Notes: a model not told the origin generated them from the letters alone. Counted from the first letter of the stretch, positions 29,957 to 39,080 are shown. The stretch: DNA of 64,000 nt from Symbiodinium natans (GCA_905221605.1 CAJNDS010002350.1:202001-266000); one strand, 5' to 3'. Program-made: numbers and translations.

Positions 29957-32900
29957 CTGTTGGAGCTCGGGAGATGTGTATTACCCCAGGCGGGACCCTG
30001 GTAACTCCTGAAATGGTAGATCCACTAGTGCCAATTGGCAAAGCGAGCGCCTTGGTTGGTCTCAGAGTTCAGTGGCGTGGTGGCAAGTGCACAGCCTCAC
30101 ATCCTGTTCTGGGGGAACTTCGCGTTCGTGATCTGAATGGGTGCCCTTGTTTGGAAAAGGAGGTGGCGCTTCAGATCATTGATGAAATGGATTGGTGTTC
30201 ACCGAAGCAAGCATTGAAGGTGGCACGTATGGTTCAAGGGTGTCCGAATACGGACAACGAGGTGGCCGTAAAAGCGTCGTTGCAAAGCGCAGCGCGGACA
30301 GCGTCAGCGAATGAGGAGGAGTTCGTCCAGGCATGTTGGCGATTTCTTCGGTGGTATTATGGGGATATACCGGAAAATATGCTGATGGAGCTGTTGCCAC
30401 GTGGAGATATTGCGGCGTTGCCTTTCAACCGTCATAAAAGGAGACGGCTGGCACGAGCAAAAAGGGTGGTGGTACACCTATTTTCGGGAGAACAAAAATG
30501 GCATTTTCCCAGTCGGGATGTGGAGGTACTGGAGCTGGATTTGAAAAAAGGCGGTGACCTACATAATTCGAGCGTCTGGAAGTATCTTCTGCATCTGGCG
30601 GCTGAAGGAAAGGTGGTTGCTGTGGTTGGAGGACCTCCATGCTGGACAGTGTCAAGGTTGAGAGGTGAAGACGGTGGTCCACCTGTATTACGCCGGCGCT
30701 GTGGGCCTGAACGGTTGGGATTAAAAAGTCTTCCTTGGCCACATCAAGAATTAGCACAAAAGGATGGTGTTTTACTTCTGAAGATGCTTTTCCTATATGA
30801 CGTGGCGGTGCATTCAAGGTGTGGAACTGCTGAAGTCATCAATGGAAGTTCTGTCTTCTTTGGCATGGAAAGTCCTGGGGACCCTGAACTCATAGGGAAA
30901 GATTTCTCTCAGAACGGCAAAACGGTCTTGAGTGCTGAGGATCTGGTGGATGGTTCTCAGGAAAAGTTCTCAAGTCCTACCTTCTGGAGTTGGCCAGAGG
31001 TAAAAAGTTTTTGCGAGCGTTATGGAATGTACGCTGCACATTTTGATCAAGGAGCATTGGGACATGCTCTGGTGAAGCCTACGACTTTCCTGGTGTCTGA
31101 TATGGAACAGGTTCGCGTGGTTGTTCCGTGGTCGGCAACATTCGCTTCTACCTTGGAAGAGCGTATTGGACAATCCTCCATATGGGCGCGATGGGCGTTT
31201 GGATTGGTTAAAAGAATACGTCACAGGTTGGCACAATGGTTGCATGAGAGCGATGCTGAACGGGAAGCTATGGTGTCAAAAAAGGAAGAACGAGAAGGAA
31301 CGTTACGGAGGTTGACAGCTGAGGAGCGAGCCTTCCGTGACCATTGCCTAAGGGGGCATATTCCTTTCAGACGTGATTGTCAAATCTGTGTGTCTGCCGC
31401 TGGAAAAGAGCGTCGCCATTTGAGGCGGAAACATGGGGATGCCTACACTCTATCATTGGACTTGGCGGGTCCATACAAGTGTTCAAAGGATGCTCACCAG
31501 CAGAAGCCACGACACGCTGTTATTGGTGTGTATCAGTTTCCAATGTTGGATCCCAATGTGGGTCGCCCTCCAGAAAAGGAGGAAGATGCGGATGAGGTGG
31601 AAGATCAGGTGGCAGATGAAGGTGCTGGTGTCGGAGAATGGTTAGGCGATGCGGTCGCTAACTTCGAAGAGGAAGACTCTGCGCCGGTGGAACCTGCGCC
31701 AGTTCTGGAGGCAGAGGTGTTGAAAATACAAGCTTCTGAAAAATCCTGGAAGGAACTGAAGGACCACTTGACCCAGCCTGTCCGTATGATCAATTTCGTT
31801 ATGGTGGAGCCGATTGTGGATAAACAGCAAACAACTGTTTTGTCGGCGGTTCAAAGAATGATGGTGCGCTTGCAGAGACATGGGTATCCAGTGTTGAGAA
31901 TCCACTCAGATCGAGCGGGGGAGTTTGTCAATGCACGCTTCCGGTCCTTTTGTGAAACTCGTCTGATATATAGGACCACTGGTGATCCTGGAGTCCCGCA
32001 AACAAATGGGCGCGCTGAAGCATGTGTGGGTTTATTCAAACGTGGTGTGAGGTCGCTCTTAAAGGAGGCGCGACTCGGACCGGCGTACTGGGCACTGGCT
32101 GCTCGCCATTGGTCAATGTTACGGTGGCAGAAAGCTGAAAGGGAGTTGGGGTTAAACCCGAAAGCATTGCTTCCCTTTGGTGCTCAGATTCAAGTCAAAC
32201 GTCGTCCGTGGGAGTTGCTGGGTCCGGATGGAACAAAGAAAGGTCGGCAATGGGTCGATCGTACGCAGCCTGCGCTTCTTTTAGGTCCATGCGATGACCT
32301 ACCTGGCGGTTATTGGGTGGAAGCTCAAGGGACTGCAAAGGATCCGGATGAACTGGTGTTATTTCCCTGCACTACGATTTTTTCCAATATAAAGGAACCG
32401 CCTGAATTGGAGCTGGAAGGGGTGGTAGAAGAACAGGAGCCTTCTCCTCCAGAGCATCGTCTCAAAGGGAAAAAACCAGCGCTTCGGTTCGCTGATGAGG
32501 AAAGTCCTCCTTTACCTCCGCCTCGCGATCCTCCAGTTCGCCATCGGTTGATGGAGAAAAGCCCGGCCTCTTCACTGCGTGGTCATGTGGGCTCCTTGCG
32601 CTTGCTTCGCAAGCGGGGGGAGAGTCCGCCCTTAGAAATTTTCGAGGATGACATGCAGGGTCTGGGGGAGCTGGAAGAAAATGCCGATGTTGAGGACAAT
32701 GTTCCTGGTGATGAGTACTGGCCGACGTGCTGTTCTCCTCATGAAAATGCTTATTTGGTCTGCAAAAGTGAGACTGCCGAGGATGGAACACAGTGGGAAA
32801 AAGAAGAGCAAAAAGCTAAGTCAATGTATGAAAGGTCTATGTACGATTACGTGGACTGTGAGGAGCTTTGGGAAGGGATTGTATACCCAAAGAGGGTGAA

Positions 32901-33348
32901 TCGAAGAGGTGGTATCAACAATTGGTGCACAAGTACGCGAGCTCTGGTGTTGGGCCACTATACTCATGGCGGAGTGTGTGGTATTACAAAAGAGACTCAT
33001 CGAAGGCCATGGCTATGTCGTTATCTGGCATCATTTGTGAGGCACCACAATCCTGAAGCCAAATTCTCTGCTCTTCAGATCTCATGCAATGCTCCGGTAT
33101 CATTGCATAGGGATAGTCACAATGAAAAGCATTGCTGCAATTATGTGTGTGGCTTTGGTGACTATAAAGATGGTCAGCTGTGGGTTGAGGATGAGAAGGT
33201 TTTAGAGGAAGAGCTGAAGTGGTGGAGCAATCCTATGGGAAGAAAGTCTTGCCTGGAAAATTGGTCGATATCCACTGGAACTTCACGTCGTTCTTTCCGA
33301 GAAAGCTGCATGGTCCTATGCCTTGGAAAGGGAACAGGGTATCCTTGA
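29755..33348 (+). CDS. pol: Frame 2: protease, methyltransferase-like segment, integrase and first part of a 2OG oxygenase
   Basis: The frame is open from 29740 without an ATG start, so it is probably reached from frame 1 by a -1 shift. Numbering from 29755: protease motif MLDSGASHPLR (Asp42). Residues about 239-420 carry VVHLFSGE (241-245 HLFSG), AVVGGPPCWTVS (Cys296) and FGMESPGDP (Glu372), resembling motifs I, IV and VI of cytosine-C5 methyltransferases. An HHCC zinc motif follows (His530, His535, Cys542, Cys545), then the integrase core with Asp569, Asp719 and Glu755, giving DD35E. An acidic/proline-rich linker leads to GYKDGQL-type sequence with HRDSHN (His1118, Asp1120), the first metal ligands of a TET/JBP-like oxygenase. 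The frame ends before that domain is complete. Integrase and protease assignments are firm; the methyltransferase reading is motif-based. Confidence 0.88.
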   Translation: MVPEWKGGLWSRPKQGEGRGGCVLHVARVSDTNECSGMGMLDSGASHPLRSLRPGEQLPQQKVLVSLAVGAREMCITPGGTLVTPEMVDPLVPIGKASALVGLRVQWRGGKCTASHPVLGELRVRDLNGCPCLEKEVALQIIDEMDWCSPKQALKVARMVQGCPNTDNEVAVKASLQSAARTASANEEEFVQACWRFLRWYYGDIPENMLMELLPRGDIAALPFNRHKRRRLARAKRVVVHLFSGEQKWHFPSRDVEVLELDLKKGGDLHNSSVWKYLLHLAAEGKVVAVVGGPPCWTVSRLRGEDGGPPVLRRRCGPERLGLKSLPWPHQELAQKDGVLLLKMLFLYDVAVHSRCGTAEVINGSSVFFGMESPGDPELIGKDFSQNGKTVLSAEDLVDGSQEKFSSPTFWSWPEVKSFCERYGMYAAHFDQGALGHALVKPTTFLVSDMEQVRVVVPWSATFASTLEERIGQSSIWARWAFGLVKRIRHRLAQWLHESDAEREAMVSKKEEREGTLRRLTAEERAFRDHCLRGHIPFRRDCQICVSAAGKERRHLRRKHGDAYTLSLDLAGPYKCSKDAHQQKPRHAVIGVYQFPMLDPNVGRPPEKEEDADEVEDQVADEGAGVGEWLGDAVANFEEEDSAPVEPAPVLEAEVLKIQASEKSWKELKDHLTQPVRMINFVMVEPIVDKQQTTVLSAVQRMMVRLQRHGYPVLRIHSDRAGEFVNARFRSFCETRLIYRTTGDPGVPQTNGRAEACVGLFKRGVRSLLKEARLGPAYWALAARHWSMLRWQKAERELGLNPKALLPFGAQIQVKRRPWELLGPDGTKKGRQWVDRTQPALLLGPCDDLPGGYWVEAQGTAKDPDELVLFPCTTIFSNIKEPPELELEGVVEEQEPSPPEHRLKGKKPALRFADEESPPLPPPRDPPVRHRLMEKSPASSLRGHVGSLRLLRKRGESPPLEIFEDDMQGLGELEENADVEDNVPGDEYWPTCCSPHENAYLVCKSETAEDGTQWEKEEQKAKSMYERSMYDYVDCEELWEGIVYPKRVNRRGGINNWCTSTRALVLGHYTHGGVCGITKETHRRPWLCRYLASFVRHHNPEAKFSALQISCNAPVSLHRDSHNEKHCCNYVCGFGDYKDGQLWVEDEKVLEEELKWWSNPMGRKSCLENWSISTGTSRRSFRESCMVLCLGKGTGYP

Positions 33349-36017
33349 CAGGGTACACACCTGTTTTTATGGAGCGTTTGAGCTACAAGGATAGGTGCTA
33401 TCTTCTCCAATGCAAGTTTCCTCTTCCGGAACCACAAGCTGAAGAAGGTGAAAAAAGGAAATGGCTAAAAATGACGTTGAAAGAGACCTCGCTGGACGAC
33501 CTTGCAGAGGAAGTCGACTACGCTGTGTTCGAAGCGCACCAATGGGCTCTAGAGGAGCATTTGAGTATTCGACGCCTAATTGCTGAACAGGAATGTTGCG
33601 TTTTGGACGAGTTCCATGGATCGGCCAATGAGTCGAATGGGGAAAAAGGATCAGAGACTAGAGAATGGCTGGTTAAAGCAAAAAGGGCTGAGGAACAGCT
33701 CTCGAAGTTTTTGGTCAAAGCAGCTCAAGTCCAGCAAGCGGTACAAGAAAATACCGCGCTTGAGGCAGCAGAGGAGGTTGAGTTCCTGCAAACAAAAACA
33801 ATCCCTACACAAGAAGCCATGCAAGAGCTGGAAAAGTGGAGGGAATCATTGTCGGACGAGGTGACGTCTTTGGTTAAAGAGTTGGAGGCGGTGGAACCAA
33901 CAACTCAAGAAAAGCTGGACAAATTGGCGGAAGAGCCTAATGCACCGGTGATTGAGTACGTTCCCAGTCTGGTGGTGTTTACCCGGAAGCAAGGGACAGG
34001 GAGGCGACGTGCCCGTATCTGTGCATGTGGAAACTTTATTTCGTCAACGGCAGCTACAGAATATGAAGGGCCGAGGTCCCTCAGTCGTCACTCGCTGTAC
34101 GCTCCTGGTTTAGATTCAACTACATTTAGGTGCCAAGTGAGGCACGCAGCATATATGGCGTGGATCATCGCTGGATTAGACATTTCCAAAGCTTTTCTGA
34201 CGGCGCCGATGAATAGGGCACAAAGAGAAGGGCGTTTGGTGGTGGTGCAGCCCCCAAGGGCGGCGGTGAAGTTGGGTCTTTGTACAAAGGAGGAGCGGTG
34301 GATTGTAAGGAAGGCCTTGTACGGGTTGGCTGAAAGTCCTGCAGCATGGGTGGAGCGGCGAGACCAACGTCTTCAAGGCATGTCTTGGGTGTCAAAGGAT
34401 GGACAAGCAATGAGCTTTCAGAGGTCCAATGCAGACCCAAGTCTGTTCCTTATTACGGCACAAGAGAAGCCGGAAGGTGCAAGTAAGTTGGTAGGGACAA
34501 TGGGTCTTTACGTGGATGATTTTTTGATGGCTGGGACTATGACAGTGCTCCGGGAGGCCTTGGAACAGATCAGGAAGGAGTGGAAAACTTCTGAACCCGA
34601 GTTCTGTGGTCCAGGCTGTGGTGATGGATTCCTGAAGTTTTTGGGTGTCCAAATCTGGTATCGAAATGGCAGCTTCTTTCTCAACCAGGAGGACTTTGTG
34701 AGAGATTTGCTGAACCGAAGAGGGTATCAGATTGATGAAACTGGAAAAGGTAGTAACCTGCCAATGGTGAAAGAAACTCCAGGTGAAGAAGAGGAGGTGG
34801 ATATTCCTTCCTTGCGAGCGGCTCAAGGTGCCGTAGGGGAGTTCCTCTGGGTGGCAATCAAAACTCGACCTGATTTGGCGTTCTGCACGAGCCAGTTGTC
34901 TTTGTGGACATCCCGAAGGCCGCGATTTGTGGTTAAAAAGGCTGAGGAGGTATTCCGATACCTTGCTGCAACTCCAACGTTGGGCTTGACGTTCGGAGCA
35001 ATCGCAACATGCGAAAAAGAAAGGAATGAGGTGTTGCGTTATGGACGAGGCGCCAAGGTGGTGGAGTCCTACGCGGATGCTAGCTTTGCAGCAGGTGAAA
35101 ATGAAAAGAGCCACTCAGGAGCGGTGGTAGTGTGGGGTGATTGTCCAGTGATGTGGGCAACGCAGAGACAATCGACGGTGGCTTTAAGTACTGCTGAAGC
35201 TGAATTACATGCGTCCATAGAGGGAGCAACGATGATTCAGTCGTGCACCCCTATAAGTATAATTGCCGCTTTGGTTGGAACGGGTGAAGAATCGCTGCAA
35301 AAAGTGCTGTATACAGATTCGGTTTCGACGTGCTCAATCATTCAATATCCTGCTGGAAGCTGGAGGACAAGACACCTGAGAATTCGAGCAGCCGGTGTCA
35401 GGTCTCTGGTGGACCGTGGTTACATGGTGATAGCGCATCTTCGCGGTGAGTATATGATTGCTGACCTGTTGACAAAATTGATGAGTGGACAGGTTTATGC
35501 AAAGCAAAAGGCACTTTGGGGTCTCCAACTGTTGGTGCAAGGAACTGACTTGAAAAGGGCCTCTCTTGCAATGGCGGTCATGATGGTGGCTGCATCTCTG
35601 CAAGGGATGGCAACTGGTGGAGAAGAAGTGTCAAATGCTGGTTTCTTTTGCTCAGAAGAAGGGGTGTGCAAGGTCGCCAACACATCTACGGTTATGGTTC
35701 TGGCTCAAGGTATTGAAATGGTTCTCAACAATTCAGACCTTGTTGCGTATTTGGTGGCAGCAATTATACTCTGGGAATTGGCATGGTGCCTCTTTCGGCG
35801 GCTGTATAAATGGCTGTGGATCAAGAAAGTGGTGGTTATTCCTGCGAGTGCCACTTTGTATACAACAGTGGGTGGGAACTGTATGCACGCAAGCAGTGAC
35901 TGTGATGTTCTGCGATATTCACAGCCCAGGGCTAAGACGCTTTGTAAGCATTGCCTCAAGGATGGCTGGGTGGTGAATGCTGAGTTCCTTGGTGAGGAAC
36001 GGGCCGCTGGAACGTAA
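33219..36017 (+). CDS. pol: Frame 3: rest of the 2OG oxygenase, reverse transcriptase, RNase H and tail
   Basis: Open from 33195 with no early ATG. Numbering from 33219: residues 12-45 complete the oxygenase with RKLHGPMPWKGNR (His31 as distal ligand, Arg40 for 2-oxoglutarate). A charged, probably coiled-coil stretch follows at about 75-230. The copia reverse transcriptase has LDISKAFL (Asp321) and LYVDDFLMAG (Asp433, Asp434). RNase H residues are YADAS (Asp620), AEAELHA (Glu662), YTDSV (Asp700) and IADLLTK (Asp749). The last 170 residues hold a likely membrane span (LVAYLVAAIILWELAWCLF) and a Cys/His cluster with CKHC, reminiscent of Ada-type zinc sites. All catalytic residues expected for reverse transcription are present. 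Stop at 36015-36017. Confidence 0.9.
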   Translation: MVEQSYGKKVLPGKLVDIHWNFTSFFPRKLHGPMPWKGNRVSLTGYTPVFMERLSYKDRCYLLQCKFPLPEPQAEEGEKRKWLKMTLKETSLDDLAEEVDYAVFEAHQWALEEHLSIRRLIAEQECCVLDEFHGSANESNGEKGSETREWLVKAKRAEEQLSKFLVKAAQVQQAVQENTALEAAEEVEFLQTKTIPTQEAMQELEKWRESLSDEVTSLVKELEAVEPTTQEKLDKLAEEPNAPVIEYVPSLVVFTRKQGTGRRRARICACGNFISSTAATEYEGPRSLSRHSLYAPGLDSTTFRCQVRHAAYMAWIIAGLDISKAFLTAPMNRAQREGRLVVVQPPRAAVKLGLCTKEERWIVRKALYGLAESPAAWVERRDQRLQGMSWVSKDGQAMSFQRSNADPSLFLITAQEKPEGASKLVGTMGLYVDDFLMAGTMTVLREALEQIRKEWKTSEPEFCGPGCGDGFLKFLGVQIWYRNGSFFLNQEDFVRDLLNRRGYQIDETGKGSNLPMVKETPGEEEEVDIPSLRAAQGAVGEFLWVAIKTRPDLAFCTSQLSLWTSRRPRFVVKKAEEVFRYLAATPTLGLTFGAIATCEKERNEVLRYGRGAKVVESYADASFAAGENEKSHSGAVVVWGDCPVMWATQRQSTVALSTAEAELHASIEGATMIQSCTPISIIAALVGTGEESLQKVLYTDSVSTCSIIQYPAGSWRTRHLRIRAAGVRSLVDRGYMVIAHLRGEYMIADLLTKLMSGQVYAKQKALWGLQLLVQGTDLKRASLAMAVMMVAASLQGMATGGEEVSNAGFFCSEEGVCKVANTSTVMVLAQGIEMVLNNSDLVAYLVAAIILWELAWCLFRRLYKWLWIKKVVVIPASATLYTTVGGNCMHASSDCDVLRYSQPRAKTLCKHCLKDGWVVNAEFLGEERAAGT

Positions 36018-36203
36018 ACTTTTTCAAGTGCGAGGTGAAGAAATCCTCAATGGTAAGGGATTCGGCCAATGAGCTGAAGGTTCGTCCTGGATGACGTAAA
36101 ACCATAATGTGCATTCCAAGTAGCTGGCTGCTGCCCAAATGGCAGTTTTTGGCCAAAGATCTGCACCTCCAATGTGTCCTAGGAAATCCTAGGACAGGGG
36201 GAG
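36018..36203 (+). other. 3' untranslated region, hairpin and polypurine tract
   Basis: A perfect 9-bp inverted repeat with a 4-base loop (36175-36196, TGTCCTAGG AAAT CCTAGGACA) stands immediately before the purine run GGGGGAG (36197-36203) that abuts the 3' LTR. The purine run is the expected plus-strand primer. The hairpin could shape RNase H cleavage or 3' end processing. Confidence 0.7.
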
Positions 36204-36448
36204 TGCGGAGCTGCAGTTGGTATTGTAGAAAGGAGTTGGTGTTGAAAGTTGAAGGGTCAATGCACCCGGTAATCTTATTGGCTCAAGTTGAAGGGTCAAT
36301 GTACCTGTTGATCTTCATGGCTCAAGACTGGGCCATGCGCCTGGTAGCAAAAAGAAGTTTTGAGTTCTTGGTGTTTGCTGGTTGGTTCAGGGTGAAACCT
36401 CTGGCGACTGTTTGGGTTGATTTCTTTCCCCTTTCGGTTGCCCCCGTA
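36204..36448 (+). repeat. 3' LTR
   Basis: 245 bp, identical by eye to the 5' LTR, ending CCCCCGTA before the TAGGG duplication and the resumed telomere-like array. Confidence 0.95.
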
Positions 36449-36505
36449 TAGGGTTTAGGGTTTAGGGTTTAGGGTTTAGGATTTAGGGTTTGGGGTTTGG
36501 GGAGA

Positions 36506-36606
36506 TTGGGATGTTCTCCCTTATGCTAACAGTCCTTCATAGGGACTATCGCACCCCCTCTTCTAATCCCTGCTAAGGACTGCTAGCATAAGGGGGAACA
36601 TCCCAA
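36506..36606. mobile_element. MITE, family B, complete copy
   Basis: The ends TTGGGATGTTCTCCCTTATG and AAGGGGGAACATCCCAA are inverse. The interior also pairs (CAGTCCTTCATAGGGAC with CTAAGGACTGCTAGCAT). It lies about 55 bp beyond the retrotransposon. Confidence 0.75.
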
Positions 36607-37462
36607 CCAAAACCCTATATAGAGTCAGACGGCTGAACCGGGGTGCCTCACCGTAAGGTTCTAGTTTGACAGGGCCTTATGAGTCTTCTATGGGGAGTTC
36701 GTGTGAAATTTCACAATGCACCCAAGAACCCCAAATCCAAGTACCAAAACCTCACATAAAGGGAAGGTTCCTTCCTTAAACGGCGTGGAGGTTTCCGAGA
36801 TGTTGTGAGGGCCGACGGACTAAAAGCTGGGTCCATGTGGGCCAGAGGGCGTTTGTGCTTTGTGTGTGCTTCGTAGCGCTAAGCAAACTCGTGTAAGGTT
36901 TAGGGTTTTCGGGATTTCAACCTCCAGTTCGCCAAAAAAAAAAACTTTAGTGCGCTCCCTGGGGGCAGCACAGGGCAGTGCGGCCGGAGGCGTCGACGAC
37001 GTTGATAGTTCCTGCCGCCTTCGTGGGTTTACGGCTTAGGGGCTCAGGGATTTAGTGTTTCGGGGTAACCCCTGACCCTAAACCTTCGCTCTAAAGCCCT
37101 GTAAAGCCTGAAAAACCCAAACCCCAACCTTAAATCCTAAACCCTAAACCCAAACCATGCGCCAGAAACCCAAAACCCATTAACCCACAAAACCCTATAG
37201 AGCCCCTAACCGACAAAGCCGAAAACGGCCTAACCCCAAACCATGAACCCAAATCAAGAACCCGAATCCTAAACCAAGAGCCGAACAAAAAAACAACAAT
37301 AAGCACAAAACCCCCACCAACCCTAAACCCCGAACCCCAAAACCCCAGACGGTGAAGACTGAACACCTTGTCAGACAAACCCGGGTGGGAGGGCGGGACA
37401 AAAAGACCAGCTCGGCCAGGCTGGGCTTTGCTTCTGGAGCAATCAACGTGCGTGCCAGTAAA

Positions 37463-37555
37463 AGGGTTTAGGGTTTAGGGTTTAGGGTTCAGGGTTCAGG
37501 GTTTAGGGTTTAGGGTTTAGGGTTTAGGGTCTAGGGTTTAGGGCTTAGGGTATCG
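37463..37555 (+). repeat. Telomere-like array (TTTAGGG)n
   Basis: About thirteen heptamers with TTCAGGG and TCTAGGG variants. Confidence 0.9.
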
Positions 37556-37631
37556 AATCTTCCGACTTGGCCTCTTCCGCTTCAACCAAGACCGTTCTGC
37601 AAGAATACCCCCATTCTTGCAATGCACGTTC

Positions 37632-37759
37632 TCATGATCCTCTTCACTTGGCTGCACTCAGGAGGGTAGCTATAAATTAAACTTTTTAGCTGCCTTACTA
37701 AGAAACCCAATAAACCCCAAAAAGGTAAGGATCTAAAGTTACGGTCATGATCCTCTTCA
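37632..37759. mobile_element. Short dispersed element, copy 2, with 15-bp target duplication
   Basis: The element at 37647-37744 (98 bp) is flanked by the exact 15-bp direct repeat TCATGATCCTCTTCA (37632-37646 and 37745-37759). It matches copy 1 at 23282. The duplication length is like that left by target-primed insertion, but no poly-A tail is seen. Confidence 0.75.
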
Positions 37760-37789
37760 GGACTTCTGACGGGGTCGAAGCATGCACAC

Positions 37790-37861
37790 TCCCCCTGCAG
37801 CAGCAGCTTTGGCGAGCGCCTGCAGCCCACCTACTTTCAGGTTGGAGTATCGCATGCAAAG
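37790..37861 (-). CDS. Putative exon, alanine-rich helix
   Basis: A 72-bp, 24-codon minus-strand island reads MRYSNLKVGGLQALAKAAAA between a TTCAAG acceptor and GTGTGC. It is the nearest minus-strand island upstream of the retrotransposon in host-gene terms. Confidence 0.4.
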
Positions 37862-38084
37862 CTTGAATTTCAGTCACTACCCTAAACCCCAGACCCGTCC
37901 TGATTATAGGGGGATCCTGCTATTTGGGGGCTCTGTCTCGGGGGGTGCCGCTATGCTCTTAAAGTCCTACTTGAGCCCAGGAGATGATTAAGGTTGATGA
38001 TCATTGGGTACAGTGTAGAACTGCAAGAAGTAAAGCTGCCACCAGAACAGCAGCCAAAACAACAGCAGCGGCAACCCTAGACCT

Positions 38085-38792
38085 TAAACCAACCTTACAC
38101 CCTAAACATCCCTAAACCCTAGATGAGGCCTAAACCCCAAACCCTAAACCCTCAAACCCAAACCCCAAACCCTAAATTGGGGTTTAGGCCCTAAACCTCA
38201 AGCCCCAAAACTCTAAACCCCAAACCCTATATACCCTAAACCCCCGACCCTAAACCCTCAACCCCAAACCAACCCAAACCCTACGCCCCAAACCCCAAGC
38301 CAACCTAAACCCTAAACCCTAACCCGAAGCCCCAAACCTTAAGCCGTAAACCCTAAATCCCAGGCCCCAAACCCCAAACTCTAAACCCTAAACCCTCAAC
38401 CCAAAACCCAAAACCCTAATAAACCTTGAACCCTCAACCCTAAACCCTCAACCCAAAACTCTAAACCCTAAGCCCTAAACCCTCAACCCTAAACTCTAAA
38501 CCCTAAACCCTAAACCTTGAACCCTCAACCCTAAACCCTCAACCCAAAAACTCTACACCGCAAAACCCTAAACCCTCAACCCAACAACTCTACACCCTAA
38601 ACCCTAAACCCTAAACCCTAAACCCTAAACCTTGAACCCTAAAACCTAAACCCTAAACCCTGAACCCTCAACCCGAAAACTCTACACCCTAAACCCTAAA
38701 CCCAAAAACTATACACCCTAAACCCTAAACCCTAAACCCTCAACCCTAAACCCTATACCCTAAACCCTAAACCCAAAACCCTAAACCCTAAA
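38085..38792 (-). repeat. Long degenerate CCCTAAA array
   Basis: About 700 bp of mixed CCCTAAA, CCCTCAA, CCCAAAA and CCCTGAA units. On the minus strand it begins at the donor of the exon at 38794. Confidence 0.9.
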
Positions 38793-38793
38793 C

Positions 38794-38864
38794 GCCAAGA
38801 GGCCTTGGCAGCGGTGAGAGTCGCTTGGAAGGCCACGGCGCGGGGATCCCGGCCACCTTCGAAA
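38794..38864 (-). CDS. Putative exon, unknown protein
   Basis: Minus strand reads GGRDPRAVAFQATLTAAKAS between a CAAAG acceptor and an intron starting GTTTAGGG. Confidence 0.4.
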
Positions 38865-38872
38865 CTTTGAGG

Positions 38873-39080
38873 TTTAGGGTATTTACAGGGTTTGTAGGGT
38901 TTATAGAGTTTATAGGGTTTTTAGGGCTTATAGGGTATTTATAGGGTTTGTAGGGTTTAGGGCTTATAGGGTTTAGGGCTTAGGGTTTTTAGGGTCTATA
39001 GGGTTTAGGGTTTATAGGGTTTAGGGTTTGTAGGGTTTAGGGTTTAGGGTTTAGGGTTTAGGGTTTGGGGTTTAGGGTGT
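38873..39080 (+). repeat. Degenerate TTTAGGG array with TTTATAGGG units
   Basis: A mixture of TTTAGGG, TTTATAGGG and TTTGTAGGG units in the opposite orientation to the array at 38085-38792, with the exon at 38794 between them. Confidence 0.85.

Larger units (their letters stand above)
26532..36453 (+). mobile_element. Complete Ty1/copia-type LTR retrotransposon with extra DNA-modification-like domains
   Basis: The element proper is 26537-36448, about 9.9 kb, flanked by the 5-bp direct repeat TAGGG (26532-26536 and 36449-36453). Because the site lies in a telomere-like array, the duplication alone is weak evidence, but the solo LTR at 51543 shows the same TG...TA ends and 5-bp duplication. 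Order: LTR, primer-binding site, Gag, protease-like domains, methyltransferase-like segment, integrase, 2OG-Fe(II) oxygenase, reverse transcriptase, RNase H, tail, polypurine tract, LTR. Integrase before reverse transcriptase defines the copia order. The LTRs look identical, so insertion is recent. Coding capacity is spread over three frames related by two -1 changes. Confidence 0.95.
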
